From Gemmatimonadota bacterium (GTDB lineage: Bacteria > Gemmatimonadota > Gemmatimonadetes > Gemmatimonadales > Gemmatimonadaceae), in NCBI GenBank assembly GCA_947457715.1, contig CANGXK010000085.1, positions 1-8,880 of the forward strand: DNA of 8,880 bases, written 5' to 3'. The notes beneath the pieces are model-generated. The model did no database searches. It was not told where the DNA came from and worked only from the letters and a program-made list of their open reading frames with translations. Below, in pieces: positions 1 to 6,810 of this stretch; the stretch's first letter is position 1, and the number at the start of each line of letters is the position of its first letter. The position numbers were made by a program, and so were the translations under genes.

Positions 1-1224
1 ATAATCCGCCACGTCGGTGGCCAGCAGGAACCCCGACGCCGCCCGCGCCGTGCGCGCCCGATCGAGCGTCAGCGTGCGCACCACCGTGGCGGCCGCTCCC
101 GCCGATCCCATCACGGTGTCCTCCGCGTCGAACAGCGACTCCTTGTCCTCCTGCAAATCCTTGTTGTACCCGCTCGGCAGCCCTTTCATCGTCGTCAGCA
201 GCGCCGTGAGATGACCGATCGTCCGCCCGGTCTTGCCGCGCACCAGCTCCATCGGGTCGGGGTTCTTCTTCTGCGGCATCAGACTGCTGCCGGTGGCCAC
301 GGCGTCCGACAGCCCGAAGAAGCCGAACTCTTCGCCCGTGAACAACACCACGTCCTCCGCCAGACGGCTCAGGTGCACCATCGCCAGCGACGACGCATGC
401 AAAAAGCTGCTGGCATAGTCGCGATCCGACGTGGCGTCGATGCTGTTCGCCACCACGCGCGAAAAGCCGAGTCGCTGGGCGAGAAACGCCGGATCCACCG
501 CGTAGTTCGTGCCCGCGATCGCCCCTGACCCCAGCGGCATGGCGTCGGCCTCTGCACGCACGGCGTCGAAGCGCTGCACATCGCGGCGCAGCGCCTGCGC
601 GTGCGCCAGCCAGTAGTGCGACACCAGCACCGGCTGCGCGCGCCGCACGTGCGTGTACGACGGCATCACCGCATCGCCCGCCGCGTCGGCCTGCGCCACC
701 AGCGCATCGATCACTGCCAGCAGCGACCGCTGCACGTCGGGAATGCGCCGCCGCACGTACAGCCGCAGATCCACCCCCACCTGATCGTTGCGCGACCGCC
801 CGGTGTGCAGCCGACGCCCCGGGTCGCCGATCCGCTCGATCAGCACGCGCTCCACGAACGAGTGCACGTCTTCGTCGGCCCCCGACAGGAACGTCGGATC
901 GGTGCGCCCACGCGTCAGGATCGCCGTGAGCCCGTCGCGGATGGCCGTGGACTCCGCCGCGTTCAGCACGCCGGCCCGTGTCAGCGCCTCGGCCCACGCC
1001 AGACTGCCCGTCACATCGTCTTCGAACATCCGCTTGTCGAACGAGAACGAGGAGCCCCAGGCCAGCAGCGCCTTGTCCGGGGCGACATCGAAGCGCCCCG
1101 ACCACAGCGGCGTGGCGGCACCCTGCGCCGACGCGCCTGACCACGGCAACAGGACCAGCGACAGCACGAGCGACAGCACGAGCGACAGCGCGACGGACAC
1201 GAAACGACGACACATGGGCAGCAT
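1..1224 (-). CDS. argH: Argininosuccinate lyase with N-terminal signal-like segment (C-terminus beyond window)
   Basis: Catalyses the last step of arginine synthesis, argininosuccinate to arginine plus fumarate, normally in the cytoplasm. The frame is open for 408 codons from ATG 1224 through the left edge; about 50-90 C-terminal residues of a usual ~460-residue enzyme should lie outside. Seen in order: LWSGRF (about residue 44), GSLAWAEAL (as in E. coli ArgH), LHTGRSRNDQ with the substrate-binding region, SYTHVRRAQPV with the catalytic Thr-His segment, PLGSGAIAGT, the superfamily signature GSSLMPQKKNP around 280-250, and GYNKDLQEDKE. These identify ArgH rather than fumarase or adenylosuccinate lyase. 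Oddity: residues 1-35 read as a basic start (MCRR from ATG 1215), a hydrophobic core of three Leu-Ser-Leu-Val units, then an A-S-A-Q end, like a Sec signal. No ATG, GTG or TTG lies between that segment and LWSGRF; the last option is TTG 1149. No clear Shine-Dalgarno precedes any start. Identity is firm; start and location are uncertain. Confidence 0.93.
   Translation of the reverse strand, partial: MLPMCRRFVSVALSLVLSLVLSLVLLPWSGASAQGAATPLWSGRFDVAPDKALLAWGSSFSFDKRMFEDDVTGSLAWAEALTRAGVLNAAESTAIRDGLTAILTRGRTDPTFLSGADEDVHSFVERVLIERIGDPGRRLHTGRSRNDQVGVDLRLYVRRRIPDVQRSLLAVIDALVAQADAAGDAVMPSYTHVRRAQPVLVSHYWLAHAQALRRDVQRFDAVRAEADAMPLGSGAIAGTNYAVDPAFLAQRLGFSRVVANSIDATSDRDYASSFLHASSLAMVHLSRLAEDVVLFTGEEFGFFGLSDAVATGSSLMPQKKNPDPMELVRGKTGRTIGHLTALLTTMKGLPSGYNKDLQEDKESLFDAEDTVMGSAGAAATVVRTLTLDRARTARAASGFLLATDVADY
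1153..1188 (-). repeat. Three tandem 12-bp units inside the argH leader
   Basis: On the minus strand CTGTCGCTCGTG occurs twice in a row (1188-1177 and 1176-1165), followed by a two-mismatch copy (1164-1153). Each unit encodes Leu-Ser-Leu-Val, so the array forms the hydrophobic core of the apparent signal peptide. The unit length is a multiple of three, so copy-number change would lengthen or shorten the core without breaking the frame. Confidence 0.9.
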
Positions 1225-1347
1225 GGCGGCACGGACGGGCGGCAAGGGACACCGCGGTGGGGAGAAGGGGACGCTCCGTGCAAATTGCCTCCGAACGCCC
1301 CATCCGTCACTTTCCGTCACCGGCGTTCTCCCCTTCCCCGTGGTCCC
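1225..1347. promoter_or_regulatory. Divergent intergenic region argH / SRPBCC-VOC operon
   Basis: This 123-bp spacer must hold the start signals for the leftward argH and probably the rightward three-gene operon. I see no convincing -35/-10 pair or Shine-Dalgarno on either strand. The one notable element is the octamer TCCGTCAC at 1303-1310 and again at 1313-1320, exactly 10 bp apart, with a third copy at 1360-1367 just inside the rightward gene. Direct repeats one helical turn apart are a common layout for an activator or repressor site, but this is inference. Confidence 0.45.
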
Positions 1348-2166
1348 ATGCCTGTACTGTCCGTCACCCGCACCATATCCCTCCCGGCCGCGATGCTGTT
1401 TCGCGCCTGGACGACCGGATGGGGCGCGTGGCTTGCCGACGCGGACAGTGCGCAGTGCCCGGGCGTCGTGGGCGCCCCGTTCTTCTTCGAAGTCACCCAG
1501 CGCTTCACTGACGGCCGCGCGCCGATCCGGCATCCGCATTACGGACGCATCCTGCGCCTCGAGCCCGACGCGCTGGTGTCCATGACCTGGATGACGGGCG
1601 CTGCCGGCACCGGTGGCGCCGAAACGACGCTCACCGTGCAGCTTGACGCCGTGGATGCGCACACCACCCGGGTCACGCTCACGCAGACCGGCTTCACCAC
1701 CACCGGCGCGCGTGACGGGCACGAGCTTGCATGGCCGCCGATCCTCGCGCATTTGGAACAGCAGCTCACGGCACGACCGCTGCCGCTGCCACCGGTGGTG
1801 ATCCCCGACCCCACCTTCACCCCGATGCGCAGCTACCCCGACGTGGACGCCGCCGTGCACTGGCTGCGCGAGGTGTTGGGCGCGCAGCGGCAACAGCCGT
1901 TGCCGGCACATCGTGTTCCGCTCACCGTGGGCAACGGCACGGTGGTGGTCGTGGCGTGGGACGCGACCACCCACCCCGCCACCGGCGGCCGCCCACCGGC
2001 GGTGCTGATGGTGCGTGTGCCCGACGTGGATGCCGCGTATGCGCGCGCCGTCGTCCTCGGTGCCGAAGGCCTCGCCCCGCCCGCCGACCACCCCGACGGA
2101 GACCGCCAGGCCACCGTGCGCGATCCGGCCGGACACGCGTGGACCCTCACGCACCGGCAGTCATGA
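1348..2166 (+). CDS. AHSA1-type SRPBCC domain fused to a VOC (glyoxalase-like) domain
   Basis: A 272-residue two-domain protein of unknown function. Residues about 5-140 match the AHSA1/START-like (SRPBCC) fold: a RTISLPAAMLFRAWTT opening, GRILRLEPDALVSMTW, then TRVTLTQTGF and a WPPILAHLEQQL helix that closes the cavity. A proline-rich linker (143-155) leads to a VOC domain of the PhnB/glyoxalase type at about 156-270, with both half-motifs present; the second ends VPDVDAAYARAV...GDRQATVRDPAGHAW. Both folds bind small hydrophobic or metal-coordinated ligands, but no catalytic set allows a substrate to be named. ATG 1348 is chosen because the AHSA1 strand begins right after it; a TTG at 1285 would add 21 residues unlike the family. 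Its stop overlaps the mqnB start by 4 bp (ATGA), so the two are probably coupled. A role in menaquinone synthesis is only suggested by position. Confidence 0.85.
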   Translation: MPVLSVTRTISLPAAMLFRAWTTGWGAWLADADSAQCPGVVGAPFFFEVTQRFTDGRAPIRHPHYGRILRLEPDALVSMTWMTGAAGTGGAETTLTVQLDAVDAHTTRVTLTQTGFTTTGARDGHELAWPPILAHLEQQLTARPLPLPPVVIPDPTFTPMRSYPDVDAAVHWLREVLGAQRQQPLPAHRVPLTVGNGTVVVVAWDATTHPATGGRPPAVLMVRVPDVDAAYARAVVLGAEGLAPPADHPDGDRQATVRDPAGHAWTLTHRQS

Positions 2167-2747
2167 AGCCGCGCATTTTGGTGGTGGCCGCCACGCCACG
2201 CGAGCTCGCGGTCTCCCCTGAATGGCACGCCGTGCTGTGCGGGGTCGGTCCCGTGGAGGCGGCGGCCGCGACGGCCGCGGCAATCGCCGAGTATCGCCCG
2301 GCGGCCGTGCTGCACGTGGGGATTGCCGGCGCGCGGCGCCGGTGCGCGCTCGCGCCCGCGCAACTCGTCATCGGCGGGGCGTCGCACTACGCCGACAGTA
2401 ACGTGCCGGAGGCGTGGACCCCGCGCCTCGTCACGGCGATGCCGGCGGTGCTGGCCGCGATGCAGCACACCTGCCCGGAGGCGCTGGTGCGCACCATCGG
2501 CACCAGCGCGCGTGTGGGCGGCACCAGCGACTGCGACGTGGAAGCGATGGAAGGATTCGGGGTATTGCGCGCCGCGCAGCGCGCCGGCATCCCGGCCATC
2601 GAGGTGCGCGCGATTGCCAACGACATCGAGGAGGAAGACCGCGCGTTGTGGCACTTCGACGCCGCGTTCACCGCGATCACCGGGGTTACGCCGCGGCTCG
2701 TGACGGCGCTGTCCGCGTGGCTCGACACCGGGGCGGCGCATGCGTGA
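2163..2747 (+). CDS. mqnB: Futalosine hydrolase (menaquinone biosynthesis)
   Basis: MqnB cleaves futalosine to hypoxanthine and dehypoxanthine futalosine in the futalosine route to menaquinone, acting in the cytoplasm. The 194-residue product is a little short for the family (roughly 200-230). It shows the nucleoside phosphorylase/MTAN fold: N-terminal ILVVAATPREL with an early Glu (14), VLHVGIAGA (49-57), the purine-nucleosidase block VEAMEGFGVLRAAQRAGIP (126-144; compare DMEGAA in MTAN) and EVRAIANDIEEEDRALWHFD (147-166), where Asn153-Asp154 sits where the catalytic acid is expected. The FDAA ending of that block is typical of MqnB rather than MTAN. ATG 2163 is supported by the 4-bp overlap with the upstream gene, and mqnD begins inside its last codons. 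Adjacency to mqnD makes the assignment strong, though a related nucleosidase activity cannot be excluded from sequence alone. Confidence 0.88.
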   Translation: MKPRILVVAATPRELAVSPEWHAVLCGVGPVEAAAATAAAIAEYRPAAVLHVGIAGARRRCALAPAQLVIGGASHYADSNVPEAWTPRLVTAMPAVLAAMQHTCPEALVRTIGTSARVGGTSDCDVEAMEGFGVLRAAQRAGIPAIEVRAIANDIEEEDRALWHFDAAFTAITGVTPRLVTALSAWLDTGAAHA

Positions 2748-3537
2748 GCTCACCTTCGGCTATTCCCCCTGCCCCAACGACACCTTCGCGTTCCACGCGC
2801 TCACGCACGGACTCGTGGACACGCCGCTGCACATCACACCGGTGCTCCTCGACATCGAGGAGCTCAACCGGCGCGCGCACCACGGCGAGTTCGATCTCAC
2901 CAAGCTCAGTGTCGGCGCCTTCGCCGCCGTGGGCGGCGGCTATCGGCTGCTACGCAGTGGTGCGGCGCTCGGTCATGGCGTCGGGCCCCTCGTGGTCACA
3001 CGCACGCCGATGTCACTGGCCGATGCCGTGCGGGGGCGGGTAGCCATCCCGGGCCGGGCAACCACGGCGTATCGCCTGCTGCGCCTCGCCGCGCCGCAGC
3101 TCGAGGAGGTCGTCGAGATGCGCTATGATCGCATTCTGCACGCCGTCGGCAGTGGTGAGGTGCACGCGGGGCTCATCATTCACGAGAGCCGGTTCACCTA
3201 CGGCGAGCACGGGCTCTTCAAGGCCATCGATCTTGGCGACTGGTGGGAGCGCGCGACGCAACTGCCGGTGCCACTCGCCGGCATCTGCGCCCGAGCCGAC
3301 CTTCACGTCGATACCACCGCCGAAGTGGAACGCGCCATTCGCGCGTCGGTGCAGTACGCCTTCGACCATCCCGACGCGAGCCGCGCCTACGTGCGCGCCC
3401 ACGCGCAGGAGATGTCCGACACAGTGTGTGCGCAGCACATCGCGCTGTATGTCAACACCCACAGCCTCGATATCGGCGACGATGGAATGCTCGCGATCAC
3501 CCGACTGGTCGCCGACGCGCCGTCCGACGTGCGGTGA
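2740..3537 (+). CDS. mqnD: 1,4-dihydroxy-6-naphthoate synthase
   Basis: MqnD converts cyclic dehypoxanthine futalosine to 1,4-dihydroxy-6-naphthoate, the naphthoquinone precursor in the futalosine menaquinone pathway. The protein has 265 residues, close to the family norm, and a periplasmic-binding-protein-like fold without a signal peptide. Diagnostic segments are FGYSPCPNDTFAF (6-18), FDLTKLSVGAFA (51-62), the GHGVGPLVV strand (78-86), IPGRATTAYRLL (103-114) and GLIIHESRFTY (144-154). His148 in the last block corresponds to the histidine described as the catalytic base in characterised MqnD. ATG 2740 lies 8 bp inside mqnB (ATGCGTGA), which suggests coupled translation. The gene ends in TGATCA, where its stop directly abuts that of the convergent porin gene. 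MqnA, MqnC and MqnE partners must be elsewhere. Confidence 0.95.
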   Translation: MRELTFGYSPCPNDTFAFHALTHGLVDTPLHITPVLLDIEELNRRAHHGEFDLTKLSVGAFAAVGGGYRLLRSGAALGHGVGPLVVTRTPMSLADAVRGRVAIPGRATTAYRLLRLAAPQLEEVVEMRYDRILHAVGSGEVHAGLIIHESRFTYGEHGLFKAIDLGDWWERATQLPVPLAGICARADLHVDTTAEVERAIRASVQYAFDHPDASRAYVRAHAQEMSDTVCAQHIALYVNTHSLDIGDDGMLAITRLVADAPSDVR

Positions 3538-4746
3538 TCAGAAGTTGAACTGCGCCTGAACGCGCAGCGTGCTCCCGCGTTGCGCATTGCTCGGCTTCAG
3601 CTTGTCCTCGAAGCGGCGAACCCCGTGATACCACTCGGTCACGAGTTCGAACGCCGGATTCGGCTGCCACTCGACACCCACTTCGACATCGTTCACCGAG
3701 TAGCTGCGCGCGTCGCGTTCGTGCTTCTTGCCGCCTTCGTACACCTGATACCGGGCGAAGGGGAGGAACATCTGACTCCCGCGCTTTACCAGGTACGTCG
3801 CGGTCACGAACCCACCGTGCAGCGACCGCGTCTCGATGCTGTCGCGCGCGGGATTGTACTCGGGGCCACGCCCCACATTGTACTCCGCCAACAGGCCGAC
3901 AGGCTTCGGTGAGATGGCAATCGTGCCCAGCACCCGCTGATCCGCGTAGTTCCAGTCGGCGCGCCCTTTTACCCCCGCGCTCCGCTGCTCCGACGTCACC
4001 ACGTAGCGCCCACTGTACGCGGCGAGTGACGGCTCGAGAATCTGCGACTTCACCGCGAACGGATACGAAACACGCGCGACGACGTGCTGGCTGTTGTTCG
4101 CCTCGGGGCGATTGGCCGTCTGGCCGTTGTACGCACCGATCGCGAACACTCCATAATCGCCGCTCCCCTTGTAGCCGTCATTGACCAGGCTGGCGAAGCG
4201 ATCGCGAATCTTTTTCGGCGCCCACATGAAGAACGCCCCGAGATCGCGCTCATTCGCGTTGGCGCTGTTCGTCGCGTCCGCGCGGTCGAGAGGCAGTCGG
4301 TTCTGACTGCTCTGCATGTTCTCGAAACTGAAAGGCACCTTGCTCTGCCCAACGCGAATGCGGAACTCGTTCTTCGCGTCGAGACCCACATCGGCGTACC
4401 AGTCACGCATCTGCGCAACCTGCCCCGTGGTGCCGGCCGAGCTTGCCAGATCCGGCTGCAGGTAGATGAACACCCGCGGGTGTACCTGACCCTGAAAAGT
4501 GATGCGTGCCCGACGGATGAAGAAGCCGCCGTTCTCGCCAAGACTGCGATCGCACTGCTCGCAGCGGAACTCCGCGTTCGTTTCGAGCAGACGGTTGTAG
4601 CGCACCTGGCCGTAGCCGCGAATACGGATCTTTTCGTACCAGGGCGTCGGGGCGGGAGGGACGGCAGTGCTCTGCGCGCCAGCGGCGGCGAACAGCGGTG
4701 ACCAGAGCAGCAGGGTGCTCAACGACAGGGCGCAGACGCGCGTCAT
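3538..4746 (-). CDS. OprO/OprP-type outer-membrane porin
   Basis: A 402-residue outer-membrane beta-barrel of the phosphate-selective porin O/P family (Porin_O_P). Residues 1-24 form a Sec signal (MTRVCALSLSTLLLWSPLF..., likely cut at AGA/Q). The mature chain opens with IRIRGYGQVRYNRL (40-53), then GGFFIRRARITFQGQVHPRVFIYLQPDL (73-100), a family hallmark, followed by FRIRVGQSKVPFSFENMQSS (128-147) and many alternating strands. It ends QAQFNF, a C-terminal aromatic signal for BAM-mediated insertion. Phosphate as substrate is not shown: family members also carry pyrophosphate or other anions and many are uncharacterised. Odd feature: Cys62-x2-Cys65 (CEQC), unusual in a barrel and able to form a disulfide or bind metal. 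ATG 4746 was chosen because the signal peptide starts there; the in-frame extension to 4830 is unlike a signal. No obvious Shine-Dalgarno precedes it. Its G+C looks somewhat lower than that of its neighbours. Confidence 0.87.
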   Translation of the reverse strand: MTRVCALSLSTLLLWSPLFAAAGAQSTAVPPAPTPWYEKIRIRGYGQVRYNRLLETNAEFRCEQCDRSLGENGGFFIRRARITFQGQVHPRVFIYLQPDLASSAGTTGQVAQMRDWYADVGLDAKNEFRIRVGQSKVPFSFENMQSSQNRLPLDRADATNSANANERDLGAFFMWAPKKIRDRFASLVNDGYKGSGDYGVFAIGAYNGQTANRPEANNSQHVVARVSYPFAVKSQILEPSLAAYSGRYVVTSEQRSAGVKGRADWNYADQRVLGTIAISPKPVGLLAEYNVGRGPEYNPARDSIETRSLHGGFVTATYLVKRGSQMFLPFARYQVYEGGKKHERDARSYSVNDVEVGVEWQPNPAFELVTEWYHGVRRFEDKLKPSNAQRGSTLRVQAQFNF

Positions 4747-4789
4747 GTCGCGGAGCGGGATCGAGTATTCGGCTCGCGCATAACCGAGT

Positions 4790-4819
4790 ATCGTAACTGA
4801 ACACGCGGCACATCTGCAA
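4790..4819 (-). promoter_or_regulatory. Candidate sigma-70-like promoter of the porin gene
   Basis: On the minus strand TTGCAG (4819-4814) and TACGAT (4795-4790) are separated by 18 bp, giving an acceptable -35/-10 pair about 45 bp before ATG 4746. It lies downstream of the terminator of the preceding unit, as expected for a separate porin transcript. Assigned by eye only. Confidence 0.45.
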
Positions 4820-4828
4820 TAAATGTGC
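4808..4828. promoter_or_regulatory. Inverted repeat overlapping the porin -35 region
   Basis: GCACAT (4808-4813) and ATGTGC (4823-4828) form a dyad with a 9-bp spacer that covers the candidate -35 box. The layout suits a repressor or regulator site on a substrate-inducible porin, but 6-bp arms can arise by chance and no known consensus is matched. Confidence 0.3.
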
Positions 4829-4881
4829 AACCGTTTGGCAATGAACCATCCGAAGCACTCGCGGGCGCTGATCCACCGGAC

Positions 4882-4913
4882 AAAAATGAGGGCGCTGCCA
4901 TGGCAGCGCCCTC
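4882..4913 (-). terminator. Rho-independent terminator after the LVIVD-repeat gene
   Basis: Positions 4888-4913 are a perfect 26-bp palindrome (arms read GAGGGCGCTGCCA and its complement). On the minus strand it is followed by CATTTTTG, a run of five T. It lies 27 bp past the stop of the LVIVD-repeat gene and before the porin promoter, the correct place to end the DUF305-LVIVD transcript. On the plus strand no T-run follows, so it should act leftward only. Confidence 0.88.
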
Positions 4914-4939
4914 CGTGCTTGTCGAACCGCTCGGCCCGC

Positions 4940-6775
4940 CTACTTCGTCGCGGCCGCGAGATCGCGGATCGCGTCGGCCATCATGCGCACGCGGGCGCCG
5001 TCGGACGCACCCGCGACATCGCTATTCACCTGCGCCGCGAGGGCCGTCAGCGCCGACCGACGCGCCGTACCGGTGCGCGCTTCCGCGGCGGTGAGCGCCG
5101 CGGCGATCGCGGACGTGCGCGCCGTGGCGAGGCCTTTGTTGCGCACGAGCTGATCGAGATACGAGCGCACCACCGGGAACGCCGCCGGCCACACGATCTT
5201 CGGCTGACTCTGCGGGTTGAATTCGTCGAGGCGCACCAACTTTGCCGCGGCGAGTTCGTTCGCCGACAGCTGGTCGGTGGGCAGCAACTCGAGAATGTCG
5301 AGACCACGCGCCATCTCCGACGAGTACACGTACCCGTTGTAGTAGTACGCGCCCCACGAACCGGCGATCGTGCCACGCGCGCGACTGATCGCCGCGCCAG
5401 CATTGTCGCCCGTCGCCGGCGGCGCATCCACGGCACCACGATCGAAGAACGCGATCTCGAACGGCTTGTCGGCATCGGTGAAGTCGATCACATCGACGCC
5501 GCCCTGATACCACCCCTGCACCATGATGTCACGCCCCGGCACCGGCACCAGCGAGCCGTTGTGCGACACGCAGTTCTCCTGCGCGCTCTGCGCCGACGGC
5601 AGCTTGAAGTAGGCGTGCTGCTTGAATGTGCGGTCCTTGTCGATCACCAGCGTGGTGTTGCCGCCCATCTCGAGCGGGTGGATCGCCTGACAGTTGGGCG
5701 ACGTGCCACCGCCCCACTCGTCGGTGAACACCACCTTCTTGCCGTCATTGCTGAACACCGCCGTGTGCCAGAGCGAGAAATTCGTGTCCGCCGCCGCATC
5801 GAGACGGATCGGCTTCTCGGGATTGGAGATGTCCACCAGCAAGCCGTGACTCGCGCACGCACCGGCCAGCAGTCCCATGGCGGGATACGCCGACACGTCG
5901 TGACAATTGCGCGGACCATTCGACGCCATCTCCGCCATCATCGCGCTATCGGCGCCGGCCAACGCACGCGCCGGCCGCGCCCGCCCGCCACGCGCCGGTG
6001 CCGGACCGAGCCCCGTGAAAATGCGCGCGCCGGTGACGACGGCCGCGTCCTGCGGACGCGCCACGGGAATCTTGATCACGTCGAGACGGAACAGGGAGTT
6101 CGACTCGTCGGCCGGATCGGTGCCGGCCTTGCAGCCGGCGAGTTCCGTCGCCGGGCGCGCGCCCTGACTGCCCGACACGTACGCGTACACCACGCCCTTG
6201 TCCGTCGGGCTCGGGATGAGCGTATGCGTGTGCGAGCCTTTGCACGTCTGCACATTCTTGATCAGCGTCGGCGACTTCGGATTGGACACGTCGTAAATGC
6301 GTACGCCGGCCATGTGATCGGCCGGAGTCGTCACGCCACCCTTCGCGCAATCATTGCGATTGCCGGCGCCCTCGGCCGAGATGAACAGCAGGTTGCCGTA
6401 GATCGACGGATCCCCCTGCGACGTGATGCACGCCACGGCCGAGACCATCGTCGGCTTGGATGGGTTACTCACGTCCCAGATCGAGAAGCCGGCGAAGTTG
6501 CCCTGATACACCAGGTTGCCGCGGAACGCCAAGTCGGAGTTCACGAAGGTGAGTCCGCGCGCCGTATCGAACGGCGCTGCCTTCGGCGCGGTGGACAGGA
6601 GGCGCATCCCCTTGAGCGCCACGCCGGCATCCTTCAAGCCGGTCTTCAGTCCGTTGCGCGGATCGTAGCCGCTGGGATAGGTCTGCGCCGACAACGCAGC
6701 GGTGAACGCGGGGGCCAGCGCGAGCGCCGCGACCATCGCGGTCGAGCGCAGGCCAACCGTACGAACGAATTGCAT
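4940..6775 (-). CDS. Secreted LVIVD-repeat protein, beta-propeller-like
   Basis: A 611-residue exported protein of unknown function. Residues 1-30 are a Sec signal (MQFVRTVGLRSTAMVAALAL..., cut near LSA/Q). The body carries LVIVD-type repeats, in which a strand is followed by D-[IV]-S-N-P-x-x-P: FSIWDVSNPSKP (97-108), VRIYDVSNPKSP (158-169), LLVDISNPEKP (312-322) and a diverged VDVIDFTDADKP (427-438), with propeller-like strands between. At least seven cysteines (for example 116, 143, 178, 215, 291, 307, 362, 402) suggest disulfides outside the cytoplasm. Residues about 256-285 are a Gly/Ala/Arg-rich and Met-rich insertion. The last ~80 residues (from 534) are alpha-helical (VRSYLDQLVRNKGL...) and resemble FIMAH-like C-terminal helical domains, a tentative comparison. 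ATG 6775 has GGAG 9 nt upstream; ATG 6808, 2 nt after the DUF305 stop and also with GGAG, is an alternative giving a longer signal n-region. It is co-directional with, and nearly touches, the DUF305 gene. Confidence 0.82.
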   Translation of the reverse strand: MQFVRTVGLRSTAMVAALALAPAFTAALSAQTYPSGYDPRNGLKTGLKDAGVALKGMRLLSTAPKAAPFDTARGLTFVNSDLAFRGNLVYQGNFAGFSIWDVSNPSKPTMVSAVACITSQGDPSIYGNLLFISAEGAGNRNDCAKGGVTTPADHMAGVRIYDVSNPKSPTLIKNVQTCKGSHTHTLIPSPTDKGVVYAYVSGSQGARPATELAGCKAGTDPADESNSLFRLDVIKIPVARPQDAAVVTGARIFTGLGPAPARGGRARPARALAGADSAMMAEMASNGPRNCHDVSAYPAMGLLAGACASHGLLVDISNPEKPIRLDAAADTNFSLWHTAVFSNDGKKVVFTDEWGGGTSPNCQAIHPLEMGGNTTLVIDKDRTFKQHAYFKLPSAQSAQENCVSHNGSLVPVPGRDIMVQGWYQGGVDVIDFTDADKPFEIAFFDRGAVDAPPATGDNAGAAISRARGTIAGSWGAYYYNGYVYSSEMARGLDILELLPTDQLSANELAAAKLVRLDEFNPQSQPKIVWPAAFPVVRSYLDQLVRNKGLATARTSAIAAALTAAEARTGTARRSALTALAAQVNSDVAGASDGARVRMMADAIRDLAAATK

Positions 6776-6784
6776 CACGATCGA

Positions 6785-6788
6785 CTCC
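6785..6788 (-). promoter_or_regulatory. Shine-Dalgarno supporting start 6775
   Basis: GGAG stands 9 nt before ATG 6775 and favours this start, which gives a compact signal peptide. A second GGAG (6817-6820) stands 8 nt before ATG 6808, so the longer form cannot be excluded. Confidence 0.5.
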
Positions 6789-6810
6789 AGGGAAAGTGGG
6801 ACCGACATCT

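Noticed and set aside
601..1140. Rightward 179-codon frame opposite argH
   Set aside because: Arg/His/Pro-rich shadow; the minus strand carries all ArgH motifs without interruption.
1731..2162. Extension of mqnB upstream to 1731
   Set aside because: The added residues are a Pro/Arg-rich out-of-frame reading of the VOC domain; MqnB begins naturally at ATG 2163.
1833..2753. Leftward 306-codon frame across the SRPBCC-VOC and mqnB genes
   Set aside because: Low-complexity Arg/Ala/Gly content and no recognisable motif; the plus strand has two well-supported genes.
4747..4830. Longer porin start at 4830
   Set aside because: Would put 28 Cys-rich residues before a good signal peptide and overlap the candidate promoter.
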